A stretch of DNA of 64,000 nt from Bacteroidota bacterium (GTDB taxonomy: Bacteria > Bacteroidota > Bacteroidia > Chitinophagales > Saprospiraceae): positions 62,001 to 126,000 of the forward strand of contig PZPC01000007.1 of the NCBI GenBank assembly GCA_003045895.1, given 5' to 3'. Under the pieces are notes generated by a model. The model was not told the origin of the DNA. It did not search any database and saw nothing but the letters and a program-made list of their open reading frames with translations. Numbering within the stretch: the stretch's first letter is position 1; every line of letters begins with the position of its first letter. The translations under genes were made by a program, and so were the position numbers. This document shows positions 36,301 to 44,264 of the stretch, in pieces.

Positions 36301-39300
36301 TGCAGGGTGGTGCTGTCGGTAAGACAGAATATGAAATCCCCGTTTATTACGGGCAACTCGGTGGCAAAAGAAGTGGTCATGACACTGGTCGTGGCCGAGC
36401 AGCCATTGTTGTCGACGACGGTAAGTGCCACCACCCCGGGTGTGCCTACCTCAACCGCCGGCGTAGTTTCGCCGGTGCTCCACAGGTAGCTGGAGAAGGT
36501 TGAACCACTACTCAGCAGGGTTTGCGCACCCGGGCAAAAGGCCAGCGTTCCGGTAATCGTGGGCGTAGGTTGTGGATAGGTTGTCACTTCAGCCGTAGCT
36601 GTACCTACACATCCCACCGCATCGGTGACGCTGACCGTGTAGGTGCTGGCCTGACTGACGTTGACCGAAGAGGTATTTTGGTTATTCAAACTCCACTGGT
36701 ACGACACAAATCCGGCCGTAGCCACCAGCGTAGCACTATCTCCGGGGCAGAAAGGATTCGCGCCAGCGATGGTGGGCATGGGTAAATCCTGGACCACAAC
36801 GACGGTGCTGGCCGTTGCCGAGCACCCCTGGGCATCGGTTACCGTTACCGTGTACGCCCCTGGCTGGTCGACGGTAATGCTGGTGCCGGTAGCGCCATCT
36901 GACCATAAATAAGCCTGAAAAGTAGCTGCTACACCCAGTTGGGTCGTGCTGCCTGCACAAATTACCCCGGTTCCGGCAATGGTGGGTTGCAATACGATTT
37001 CCATCACCTCCACCGCTGCGGAAGCAGTACAGCCCAGGCTATCCTGAGCGGTGAGGGTGTATAGTCCGGGCACCAGGAAATCAATCGTTGCCGTTTGCTC
37101 GCCACCACCCCAGGTATAGGTCGCAAAGCCAGGCGTAGCAGACAGCTGGCCGGGCTCTCCCGCACAGACGAGGGTATCGCCGCTAATGGACAGGTCAGGA
37201 AATGGGTATTGCCCCAGCACAAAGCTGGTCTGCACGGGGCAGCTGTTGGAGTCGGTGAGTACCAGGTCGAAGGTGCCCGCAGTACTGGCGGTGATACTGG
37301 CCGAGGTTTCCCCCGTAGACCACAGGTAGCTACTGAAACCCAGCGGCGCACTAAGGCGTGCACGGTCCCCCAGACAGATGAAGGCCGGCCCCTGGATATT
37401 GACGTTGGCTGGCGGATAGGTCGCCACTGTTTGTTGTAATACCTGGGTACAACCCTGATCGCTGGTAATGGTGACCACGTAGGTTCCGGCCTGGTCTAAA
37501 GTAACGGTGGGGTCAGTGGTCTGATTCGACCAGGCATAGGTATAGGACGCGACGGCAGGAGTCACGGTCAGGGTCGTAGTGGTTCCTGCACAAAACAAAG
37601 TATCACCAGTAAGGCTGCTCATAATGGGGACTGCCGGTAGCAAATTATAACTCGTACTGCCACTACACCCCAAACTGTCGGTAACGGTCAGCTCAAAAAC
37701 ACCTGCCGCGGTTGTGACCACAGCAGCCGTCATCTCGCCAGTGGACCACTGGTAATTCGGGTAACTTTGCTGGCTGGCCAGGGTTGCTGAATCGCCAGGA
37801 CAAAGGGCTGCGGGGGCCACAATGAGGGGTTGCGGCAGCGGGTTTTCCTGCAAAACTACCGCCGTAGTAGCCCGGCAACTGTTGGTCTCGGTAACGGTCA
37901 GGCGAATGGTGTCGGCGGTGCCTACCCAGGTGGTCAGGGTGGTATCACCCGTGGACCATTGGTAAGTGGCAAAACCGGGATCGGCAGCCAGGAGTACACT
38001 ATCGCCAGGACAAAACCGATCTGCTCCGAGAATAAGGGGAGCCAAGGTATCAAAATGGGCCAGGACAAAGGCAGCACTTCCGGTGCAGCCATTGGAATCG
38101 ACCACTGCCAGGGTATAAGTCTGAGCGGCACTCACCACGGTCGAATCCGCCGTAGCGCCGGTTGACCACAGATAGGAAGCAAAAACAGTATCCGCCCGTA
38201 AGACCACGTTCTCTCCTACGCAGCTGCTGTCGGGGCCCAAAATAGCAGGGCTGGGAAGGTCATACGCACCGACGGTAAAAGTGGTACTTCGGGAGCAACC
38301 GTTAGCTGAAGTCACCGTTACCGCATACGGTCCGGCGGCTACGCGCAGGGTATCACCCGTGGCCCCGGTATTCCACAACTGGCTGGCGAAAGGGCCGCCG
38401 GTCAGCAACAGCGTCGTGCTATCATTGCCACAGACAAAAAGGTCGCCCGTGATGACGGGGACAGCTGCGGGCAACACATCAACGGTAACCGTTTCCGATT
38501 CAAGGCAGCCGTAGGCGTCGCGGACCGTGACCGTATAGCTGATGGTGCCGACAAAATCGGCGGGAATATACACTTCGGTAGTGGGCGCCTGGGCGTTGGC
38601 CAGGTAGCTGGTCGAATTGCCCGACCCTACCCATTCAAAGGTTGGGCTATCCGCCAGCAGGGCGCTGGCCGCTAAGCTGATGGTATCGCCACCGGCGCAA
38701 AGGTTGAAACTAGAATTGGCTACGGCAATGCCCAAATCCGGACAGTCGTATAAACAGGTTCCACCCACACTGGCATCGGGATTGTAATTGATCGCGCCGG
38801 GATCCAGACAACCACAGATCGTTAGGTTGGGAAAGATAAAAGCGAGGTTGGATACATAACCCCGATGCAGAAAAGCATGGTCAGAAAAGCAAATCTGGGC
38901 TTCTACCAGGCCACCTGGGCAGTTGCTCCACAAGGATTCAAACGTGTTCAATCCCAGGGTACTTACCCCACAGGAGTCATCGAGGGTCAGGCCGAAGGAC
39001 CCACCGGCGGCTATCCCGTTGTCGGGTTCGGGTCCAAAATTGTAAAAATTAATGATGGCTGGCTCAGCTTCGGTACCAATCGGGGCACCACTACCACAAT
39101 TACTGAATAACCCCGAGCAACCGGCGTCACAGTTACCCACGGCACCCGGTCGCTGCAGAACGTTGAGCACTTGTCCGCAAGCTTCCACGAAGATGCTTAA
39201 ATCACCTTCATACTCGTGCCAGAGGTCCATGGTGATTCCAATAGGAAAACCACTGACATCGAAGTCAAATCTGAAATCCAGGCAATAGACTTCAGGAGTT

Positions 39301-39447
39301 GAGTTGTTTAAACCGGTAACTGGAATTTGCGTATCGAGCAGGTTTTCCTCCTGTACCCCACAAGGTTGCCCCCAGGTGATCAGTGGAAAAAAACAAAGCC
39401 CAATGCTCGCAAAAAGCAGCCCTTTTTTTTTGTAGATAGTTGAACAT
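33312..39447 (-). CDS. Giant secreted adhesin-like protein with 16 Ig/PKD-like repeats, signal peptide out of frame at an A9 tract
   Basis: The open frame 33312-39230 (1972 residues) begins inside a coding region without a signal peptide. Its frame stays open upstream to about 39431, and a signal peptide is encoded just before it. From ATG 39447, MFNYLQKK precedes a run of nine adenines (39423-39431). With eight adenines the product would continue as GLLFASIGLCFFPLITWGQP and join the long frame, for a total of about 2044 residues. As written, translation from 39447 ends at 39292 after 51 residues. The body has 16 repeats of about 70 residues like those of its neighbour at 25744 (such as FATYQWSTGDTTLTTWVGTA). 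It ends with the same four longer domains, one SprB repeat, and a CHU_C domain (NAFSPNGDGTNDEFYIFTDN). Confidence 0.85.
39423..39431 (-). repeat. Run of nine adenines (coding strand) in the adhesin signal-peptide region
   Basis: The plus strand has nine consecutive thymines here. The tract sits between codon 6 of the signal peptide and its hydrophobic core, and the frames before and after differ by one base (39447 and 39230 differ by 217, which is one more than a multiple of three). Loss of one adenine restores a continuous reading frame. Confidence 0.9.
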
Positions 39448-39752
39448 ACACTTCTTCCATTTTCTGCCCGCTAAACAGTTTTCCAAACGAACCAATGGCT
39501 AGCAACCAGTTTTCAGGCAAATGCATGTTCATGGGAAAAAAGCAATCAATACGTGCTTACTAATATTTTTGGCTACAGCGTAGCCCCTATTAGATTTTAC
39601 AACAAAGTGTGTATGTATTCATAGTTAGTTCTCCAGGCTAGAAATTGGTGTTAAAAACACCGGATATGGCCTGCCTGCTTAAAAAAGCGGTATACAAATA
39701 TAGTTTTTTATTAATAGACTAAAGTAAGTATTTATTAAAATTAACATATTTT
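39448..39752. other. AT-rich intergenic stretch upstream of the frameshifted adhesin
   Basis: About 300 bases with no gene. They contain a minus-strand -7 candidate at 39695-39702 and a 6-base-pair hairpin (GGTGTT-AAA-AACACC) at 39647-39661 that could end the proline dehydrogenase transcript but lacks a clear thymine run. Confidence 0.45.
39695..39702 (-). promoter_or_regulatory. -7 box candidate of the frameshifted adhesin gene
   Basis: On the minus strand TATATTTG matches TAnnTTTG. It would give a leader of about 240 bases before the ATG at 39447. No -33 TTG was seen at normal spacing. Confidence 0.3.
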
Positions 39753-41018
39753 TCATGCTATTCCCCGCCGTTTCATCTCCTTGAGCACCAGCCCATACTC
39801 CCTGCTCATGTCGCCGGTAACGGAACTGTTTTCCTGCGCCCGGCGGATAAGGTAGGGAACCACTTCCCGCACTTGTCCGTAGGGGACATATTTGGCTACG
39901 TTAAACCCCGCGGCAGCTAAGTTGAACGTGATGTTGTCACTCATCCCGTAAAGCTGACAAAAATTGAGGTGGGGGTGGTCCCGGGGAATACCTTTTTCTG
40001 TAATCAACTCCGCCAGCAAGTGTGCGCTTTTGGCGTTGTGCGAAGCATTGCAAACGGCAATGTTTTCGTAATGGTCGACACAAAAGCGCAGCGCCGTATC
40101 AAAAGCATCATCGGCAACTTCCTTATTGGGCTGAATGGGTGAAGGATACCCCATTTCCTCGGCCCGGGCCCGTTCTTTGTCCATGTAGGCACCTCGTACC
40201 AGTTTGGCGCCCAATTTGTAGCCCCCTTGTTCGGCCAACCGGAAAGCGTCAAAAAGATACTGCAAACGATCATGCCGGTAAAATTGGAACGTGTTGTAGA
40301 CGTAAACCTGGTCGCGGTTGTAGCGGCGCATCATGACGGTAACCAGGTGGTCGATGCTATCCTGTATCCAGCTTTCTTCGGCGTCGAAAAATACGCCGAC
40401 CTGGCGGTGCACCGCCACGTGGCAGATGGCATCCAGCCGCTTGAGCACGTTTTTGTATTCCTGGCGGGTTTCGGAAGTAAAAGGTTCGCCTTCCTGCAAG
40501 CTTTGCAACAATCCGAAACGAGCCATACCCGTAATTTTGGTACTCACCACCGGCACTGCGCTGGTGGTGGCCGCAAATTCGATGGCCCGAATGGCCTCCT
40601 TCATCGTATGGTTGAAGTCCCCTTCCTTTTCTTTGGCTTCCGCACCGTAGTCCAGAATGGTCTTCACCCCATATTTGTCCAACTCCTCAATAGTCGGGAT
40701 GCTTTCCAGGAGGGTCGTGCCCCCACAAAATTGCTCGAAAACGGTATGCTTGACAATTCCTTCCACGAAGGGCAGCCGCATCCGAATAGCGGTTAGTCCC
40801 ACTTTGGAACCCAGGCCCACCAGCCAGTGCTTGTTCATCAGGCCAAACATCCAGGCAGATTTTTTCAATTGCTCATTGGATTTTGCCGCAAAGGCAATCT
40901 CCGTATTGGAGAAATCCAGTTGCAACACCTGGTCACCCGCCAAAGCCTGAGCAATAGCGGCAGTTTTCTCCGGGTTCTTCGGTACGGGCTTACCTGATTT
41001 TTTCATGAGAAGAAGCAT
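39753..41018 (-). CDS. Proline dehydrogenase family protein
   Basis: This protein of 421 residues is a flavin enzyme of the PRODH family, which oxidises proline to pyrroline-5-carboxylate and feeds electrons into the quinone pool. Characteristic parts are TTILDYGAEAKEKEGDF-like (here KTILDYGAEAKEKEGDFNHT), VSTKITGMARFGLLQSL, GAKLVRGAYMDKERARAEEM and the C-terminal YVPYGQVREVVPYLIRRA with the arginine pair of the active site. The length suits the stand-alone enzyme; the P5C dehydrogenase partner is not in the window. The start may be ATG 41018 or ATG 41006. A 5 x 15 bp repeat lies 15 bases upstream, in the gap after aroE. Confidence 0.9.
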   Translation of the reverse strand: MLLLMKKSGKPVPKNPEKTAAIAQALAGDQVLQLDFSNTEIAFAAKSNEQLKKSAWMFGLMNKHWLVGLGSKVGLTAIRMRLPFVEGIVKHTVFEQFCGGTTLLESIPTIEELDKYGVKTILDYGAEAKEKEGDFNHTMKEAIRAIEFAATTSAVPVVSTKITGMARFGLLQSLQEGEPFTSETRQEYKNVLKRLDAICHVAVHRQVGVFFDAEESWIQDSIDHLVTVMMRRYNRDQVYVYNTFQFYRHDRLQYLFDAFRLAEQGGYKLGAKLVRGAYMDKERARAEEMGYPSPIQPNKEVADDAFDTALRFCVDHYENIAVCNASHNAKSAHLLAELITEKGIPRDHPHLNFCQLYGMSDNITFNLAAAGFNVAKYVPYGQVREVVPYLIRRAQENSSVTGDMSREYGLVLKEMKRRGIA

Positions 41019-41032
41019 TTTAGATTATTGGG

Positions 41033-41107
41033 ATTATTAGCACAATACTTATTAGCACAATACTTATTAGCACAATACTTATTAGCACAACACTTATTAG
41101 CACAACA
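41033..41107 (-). repeat. Five tandem 15-bp units upstream of proline dehydrogenase
   Basis: The plus-strand unit is CTTATTAGCACAATA, repeated five times over 75 bases; the first copy begins ATTATTAG and the last two carry CACAACA. It fills most of the 106 bases between the aroE stop and the proline dehydrogenase start. It lies within the 5' leader of the downstream gene if that gene is part of the operon. Confidence 0.9.
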
Positions 41108-41124
41108 CAAAGGTAGTCGGAAAA

Positions 41125-41874
41125 TCAATTTGTTTGCCGCCAAATTGTCCAGGCTGCTTCGGCCTGGCCGTGCAGCATAGCCAGGCCATTCCTGATAGCG
41201 GCACCCTGGGCTTCGCCCTTTTGTAAAAAAACAGTTTTAGGTGGATTGTAGATGACGTCGTAAAGTCGGTGTCGGGCATTCAGACAATGATAAGGAATAT
41301 CCGGAAAATTGTCAACCGCTGGTGACATGCCCAATGGCGTGGTGTTGACAATTAGGTCAACTTTTGCTAAATGGGCCGCGGTGAGTTGTGAATAAGACAA
41401 TTGTTCCTTGCTTTTTGTTCTGGACACATAAGTAAAAGGAATGCCTGCCTGCCGCAACACCCAGGCTACGCCCTTGGCCGCACCGCCGGTCCCCAGCACC
41501 AGGGCACCCTGGGAAGGACCACCGTGGTGTGCTAAGAAATCGTGCAGGCTTTCGCCAAAACCTATCACATCGGTATTGTAGCCCGTTAATTTTCCCTGGT
41601 CAATACGAATGGTGTTGACGGCGCCAATCGCAGCTGCCGCAGGGTCCAAGGCATCCAAAAAAGGAATGACGGCTTCTTTGTAGGGGATGGTCACGTTAAT
41701 GCCCCGCAAATCGGGGTGCTGCGCCAGCATAGTCGGGAAATCCTGGATGCTGGCCAACGGAAAATTGTCGTAGCGATAACGATCCTGGGTTCCTTCCTCC
41801 TGGAATTTCCGGGTGAAGTAGCCCTGCGAAAAAGAATGGGACAACGGGTAGCCGATCAGGCCGAAGCGAATCAT
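41125..41874 (-). CDS. aroE: Shikimate dehydrogenase
   Basis: This 249-residue protein catalyses NADPH-dependent reduction of 3-dehydroshikimate to shikimate in aromatic amino acid synthesis. The opening FGLIGYPLSHSFSQGYFTRK holds the substrate-binding serines, GINVTIPYKEAVIPFLD holds the catalytic lysine, and VLGTGGAAKGVAWVL is the NADP-binding Rossmann turn. It is slightly short compared with E. coli AroE but has all motifs. It lies 36 bases after the DUF368 gene stop and upstream of proline dehydrogenase on the same strand. The genes are not functionally related in any obvious way, so this may be a housekeeping run. Confidence 0.95.
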   Translation of the reverse strand: MIRFGLIGYPLSHSFSQGYFTRKFQEEGTQDRYRYDNFPLASIQDFPTMLAQHPDLRGINVTIPYKEAVIPFLDALDPAAAAIGAVNTIRIDQGKLTGYNTDVIGFGESLHDFLAHHGGPSQGALVLGTGGAAKGVAWVLRQAGIPFTYVSRTKSKEQLSYSQLTAAHLAKVDLIVNTTPLGMSPAVDNFPDIPYHCLNARHRLYDVIYNPPKTVFLQKGEAQGAAIRNGLAMLHGQAEAAWTIWRQTN

Positions 41875-41910
41875 ATCGTAGGGTTGTATGAGGGCGGATG
41901 TTTTGTCCAG

Positions 41911-42891
41911 CTAGTTGGTAGCCGCAGAACTGGCACCAAATCGTTCAATTACAAAAATGAAGCCAAAACCCACCAACATGACCACCAGAACGGATAGCAA
42001 CTGGGGGTCGTTACCGTATAAAAAATTATCGTTGAGGGTGGCAAAGTTACCGGGGCCAACACTTTTTGAGAAAAGAACCTGTTCCGCGCCTTTGCTATTC
42101 ATGCGGGTCTCCAGCACCTGTTGCCAGGGCCAGACTTTATTGAGGCTGCCGATCATGAAGCCCGTCAGGCCTGCCATCGTCAGATCGCGGTAGTGGGCAA
42201 AAAGCCACGACAATACCCGGGCAAAAGTGAGCACGCCCACCAGACAGCCCAGGCCGAAAACACCCAACACCACGACGGCTCCCGGATCGTGCTGTTCCAG
42301 CACGCCTTCTTTCAGGGTCTGGTGCAAAATAAATTGATACATCCCCAACAGGAGCAGCATAAAACTTCCCGAAAGGCCGGGCAACATCAGCGCGGAGATC
42401 GCAACCACCCCACAACCAAAAACGTACAACAACGACTCACTACCCTGGGCCGGAGCAGCAACGGTAACGCCGTAGGCGACGACCGTTCCCAGTACCAGCG
42501 CAACAATAGTGGCCTTATTCCAGTGCGGCACCTCCCGGCCAACGAACCAGGCCGAAGCGACGATCAGGCCAAAGAAAAAGCCCCATACCTGTAAGGGAAA
42601 AGTAGTCAGTAAATAAGACATCCCGAAGATGCCGGCCAGGATGCCCAACCCCATTCCTCCGAAAAGGAAGAGCAGGAAATTGCCGTCGATGGCAGCCCAC
42701 AAACCGCGGAAACCAGCAGTTCGCCAGGCTTGCCAGGCCACGGGGCCGAAGCTGCCAATACTTTGCAGCAGGCGTTCGTAAATGCCGGTGATAAACGCAA
42801 TGGTGCCGCCGGAAACCCCCGGAATGGTTTCGGCAATGCCCATGGCCGCTCCCTTGAGGGTAAGTACTAAATGGGTACGGGTTGTCTTCAT
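41911..42891 (-). CDS. DUF368 family membrane protein (PopT-type undecaprenyl-phosphate translocase family)
   Basis: This protein of 326 residues has about eight to ten hydrophobic segments and the DUF368 opening LKGAAMGIAETIPGVSGGTI at about residues 13-32. DUF368 proteins (PopT) and DedA proteins (UptA) are reported to return undecaprenyl phosphate, the carrier for peptidoglycan and other surface polymers, across the cytoplasmic membrane. Further family features are a second SALMLPGLSGSFMLLLLGMY motif, which matches the first and shows the internal repeat. It is 46 bases downstream of a PiT-like permease gene. It is complete and of usual length; the transport role is inferred from the family. 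Confidence 0.85.
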   Translation of the reverse strand: MKTTRTHLVLTLKGAAMGIAETIPGVSGGTIAFITGIYERLLQSIGSFGPVAWQAWRTAGFRGLWAAIDGNFLLFLFGGMGLGILAGIFGMSYLLTTFPLQVWGFFFGLIVASAWFVGREVPHWNKATIVALVLGTVVAYGVTVAAPAQGSESLLYVFGCGVVAISALMLPGLSGSFMLLLLGMYQFILHQTLKEGVLEQHDPGAVVVLGVFGLGCLVGVLTFARVLSWLFAHYRDLTMAGLTGFMIGSLNKVWPWQQVLETRMNSKGAEQVLFSKSVGPGNFATLNDNFLYGNDPQLLSVLVVMLVGFGFIFVIERFGASSAATN

Positions 42892-42937
42892 AGGACGAAG
42901 ATAGAAAATAATAGGATTTTTAACCGCCCCGTTGCTT

Positions 42938-44089
42938 TTAACCTACGGCTCCAGCCGTCAGGTATTTCATAATATAAACGAGGGCAATACTGACCACCAA
43001 ACCAAAGGTGATTTTGCCCAAATCCAGGCCCACCATGCGAAAGGTCCCCTTGAAGGCAATCCCCTGACGGTTGGTTTCCCAAAAGACGACGACCGCCCGG
43101 ATGATGATCAGCACCGCAAAGGCACCGATGAGCTGATTGCTCACCTGGTCGCGGAGGTATACAATGTACAGCACCATGGCCAACAGCACGGCGTTCATGG
43201 CCATGCCCACGTAGCGGAGGGAGGTTGGGTTGACGCCCGTCCCGGCTTTGCCCAACTGGTAGCGAATCGCAATTTCCCGGCCTGCCAGCAGGCCGAGGAA
43301 TACCCAGGTAGTAGACATGGGCACGTTGCTGTACTCTTTGAAGAACAACAGAATCAGGGCGTAAAGAAAATCGATGAGGGTAGCCGAACGAATATCGACG
43401 GTATTGGTTTTGGCCTTGACGATCTCCTGGATACTCCCTCCCCGGGAGTAGAAGATGTAGCCCAACAAAAGGAGGAGGATAGTGAGCGACAGGGTGATTT
43501 CCAGGCCCGTGAGACCCCGCGGCAGGTAGACAAAAATATTGGCAAAATCCTGGATCAGCCACTGCCCCCACAAGAAGCCGGTAGAGCACCACTGGAGTAC
43601 CGTCCAGATGCGGTTTTCGCGCGGAGTAATCGGGTTCTCGATAAACCGCCGATCCAGCAATTTGGTGATCGCCTGCCAAACAAGGATCGCCAGCGCAAAG
43701 GCCAGCACGTAGCCCAGTATCGACTTCATAGTCATGTCGTAGAGGCCGCTGGGCTTAAAAAAAGTAAGGATCAGAAACGAGGTGCTCACCGGAATGCCCG
43801 AGCGGGTGAGCAACATCAGCACCAGCGGTGGCAAGAGGTAGGGCCAGGTCATGTTTTCGATGAACGCATATTTCTGTAGCCGCCCGTAGCTCACGTCGCC
43901 CGAATAGTGGTACCAACCGTAGAGCAAGGTAAAAGCCAGGATACTGCCCGCGTACATCCACAACACGTACCAGGCGCGTTGTTCGTTGGAGGAAAGAAAG
44001 GTTCCCAGCGTTTGGATGGAGTCGTTACCTACAACGGAGTAGCCAGCGAGAATAAAGCCAACCCACATGATGACTAAGGTAGGATCCAT
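42938..44089 (-). CDS. PiT-like permease (divergent inorganic phosphate transporter family)
   Basis: This 383-residue protein has about nine to eleven membrane segments. Its two halves recall the inorganic phosphate transporter (PiT) repeat: GYSVVGNDSIQTLGTFLSSN near the N-terminus where PiT has G-x-N-D, and GQWLIQDFANIFVYLPRGL in the second half. Segments TRSGIPVSTSFLILTFF and SNVPMSTTWVFLGLLAG match the serine/threonine-rich P-V-S-T-T motifs of PiT. The similarity is distant, and the substrate could be phosphate, sulfate or another anion. A DUF368 gene follows 46 bases downstream. Confidence 0.55.
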   Translation of the reverse strand: MDPTLVIMWVGFILAGYSVVGNDSIQTLGTFLSSNEQRAWYVLWMYAGSILAFTLLYGWYHYSGDVSYGRLQKYAFIENMTWPYLLPPLVLMLLTRSGIPVSTSFLILTFFKPSGLYDMTMKSILGYVLAFALAILVWQAITKLLDRRFIENPITPRENRIWTVLQWCSTGFLWGQWLIQDFANIFVYLPRGLTGLEITLSLTILLLLLGYIFYSRGGSIQEIVKAKTNTVDIRSATLIDFLYALILLFFKEYSNVPMSTTWVFLGLLAGREIAIRYQLGKAGTGVNPTSLRYVGMAMNAVLLAMVLYIVYLRDQVSNQLIGAFAVLIIIRAVVVFWETNRQGIAFKGTFRMVGLDLGKITFGLVVSIALVYIMKYLTAGAVG

Positions 44090-44126
44090 ACAGTAGAATA
44101 ATTTGGTGGTCTGATTAAATACCCGA

Positions 44127-44134
44127 CAAATATA
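44127..44134 (-). promoter_or_regulatory. -7 box upstream of the PiT-like gene
   Basis: On the minus strand TATATTTG matches TAnnTTTG and would start transcription near 44120, 31 bases before the ATG at 44089. It could drive the run PiT-like, DUF368, aroE and proline dehydrogenase. No -33 TTG was found. Confidence 0.4.
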
Positions 44135-44191
44135 TCAATTCCACGGGCATGGGTAGAAGGGTTGGGTTAAGTGAAGGTTAAGTTTTATAAT

Positions 44192-44221
44192 AAATGCCCT
44201 CCGGCAAGCCGGAGGGCATTT
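44192..44221 (-). terminator. Strong hairpin after the second TonB-dependent receptor
   Basis: The stem AAATGCCCTCCGGC pairs perfectly with GCCGGAGGGCATTT around a two-base AA. The 14-base-pair hairpin lies 43 bases downstream of the receptor stop. On the minus strand the stem ends in a TTT followed by ATTATAAAACTT, so the uridine run is short but present. It also faces the PiT-like promoter region. Confidence 0.75.
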
Positions 44222-44264
44222 GGGGATTACGCTTGAGTAATCTAGTGCAATTTACACTTCACTA

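Noticed and set aside
33312-39230. Adhesin start at ATG 39230 as the true N-terminus
   Set aside because: The upstream bases in the same frame code without a stop for a signal-peptide-like stretch and a plausible mature N-terminus, so 39230 is only the first ATG after the frameshift.
41033-41107. Possible short CRISPR array
   Set aside because: The units are directly adjacent with no spacers, and no cas gene is present.
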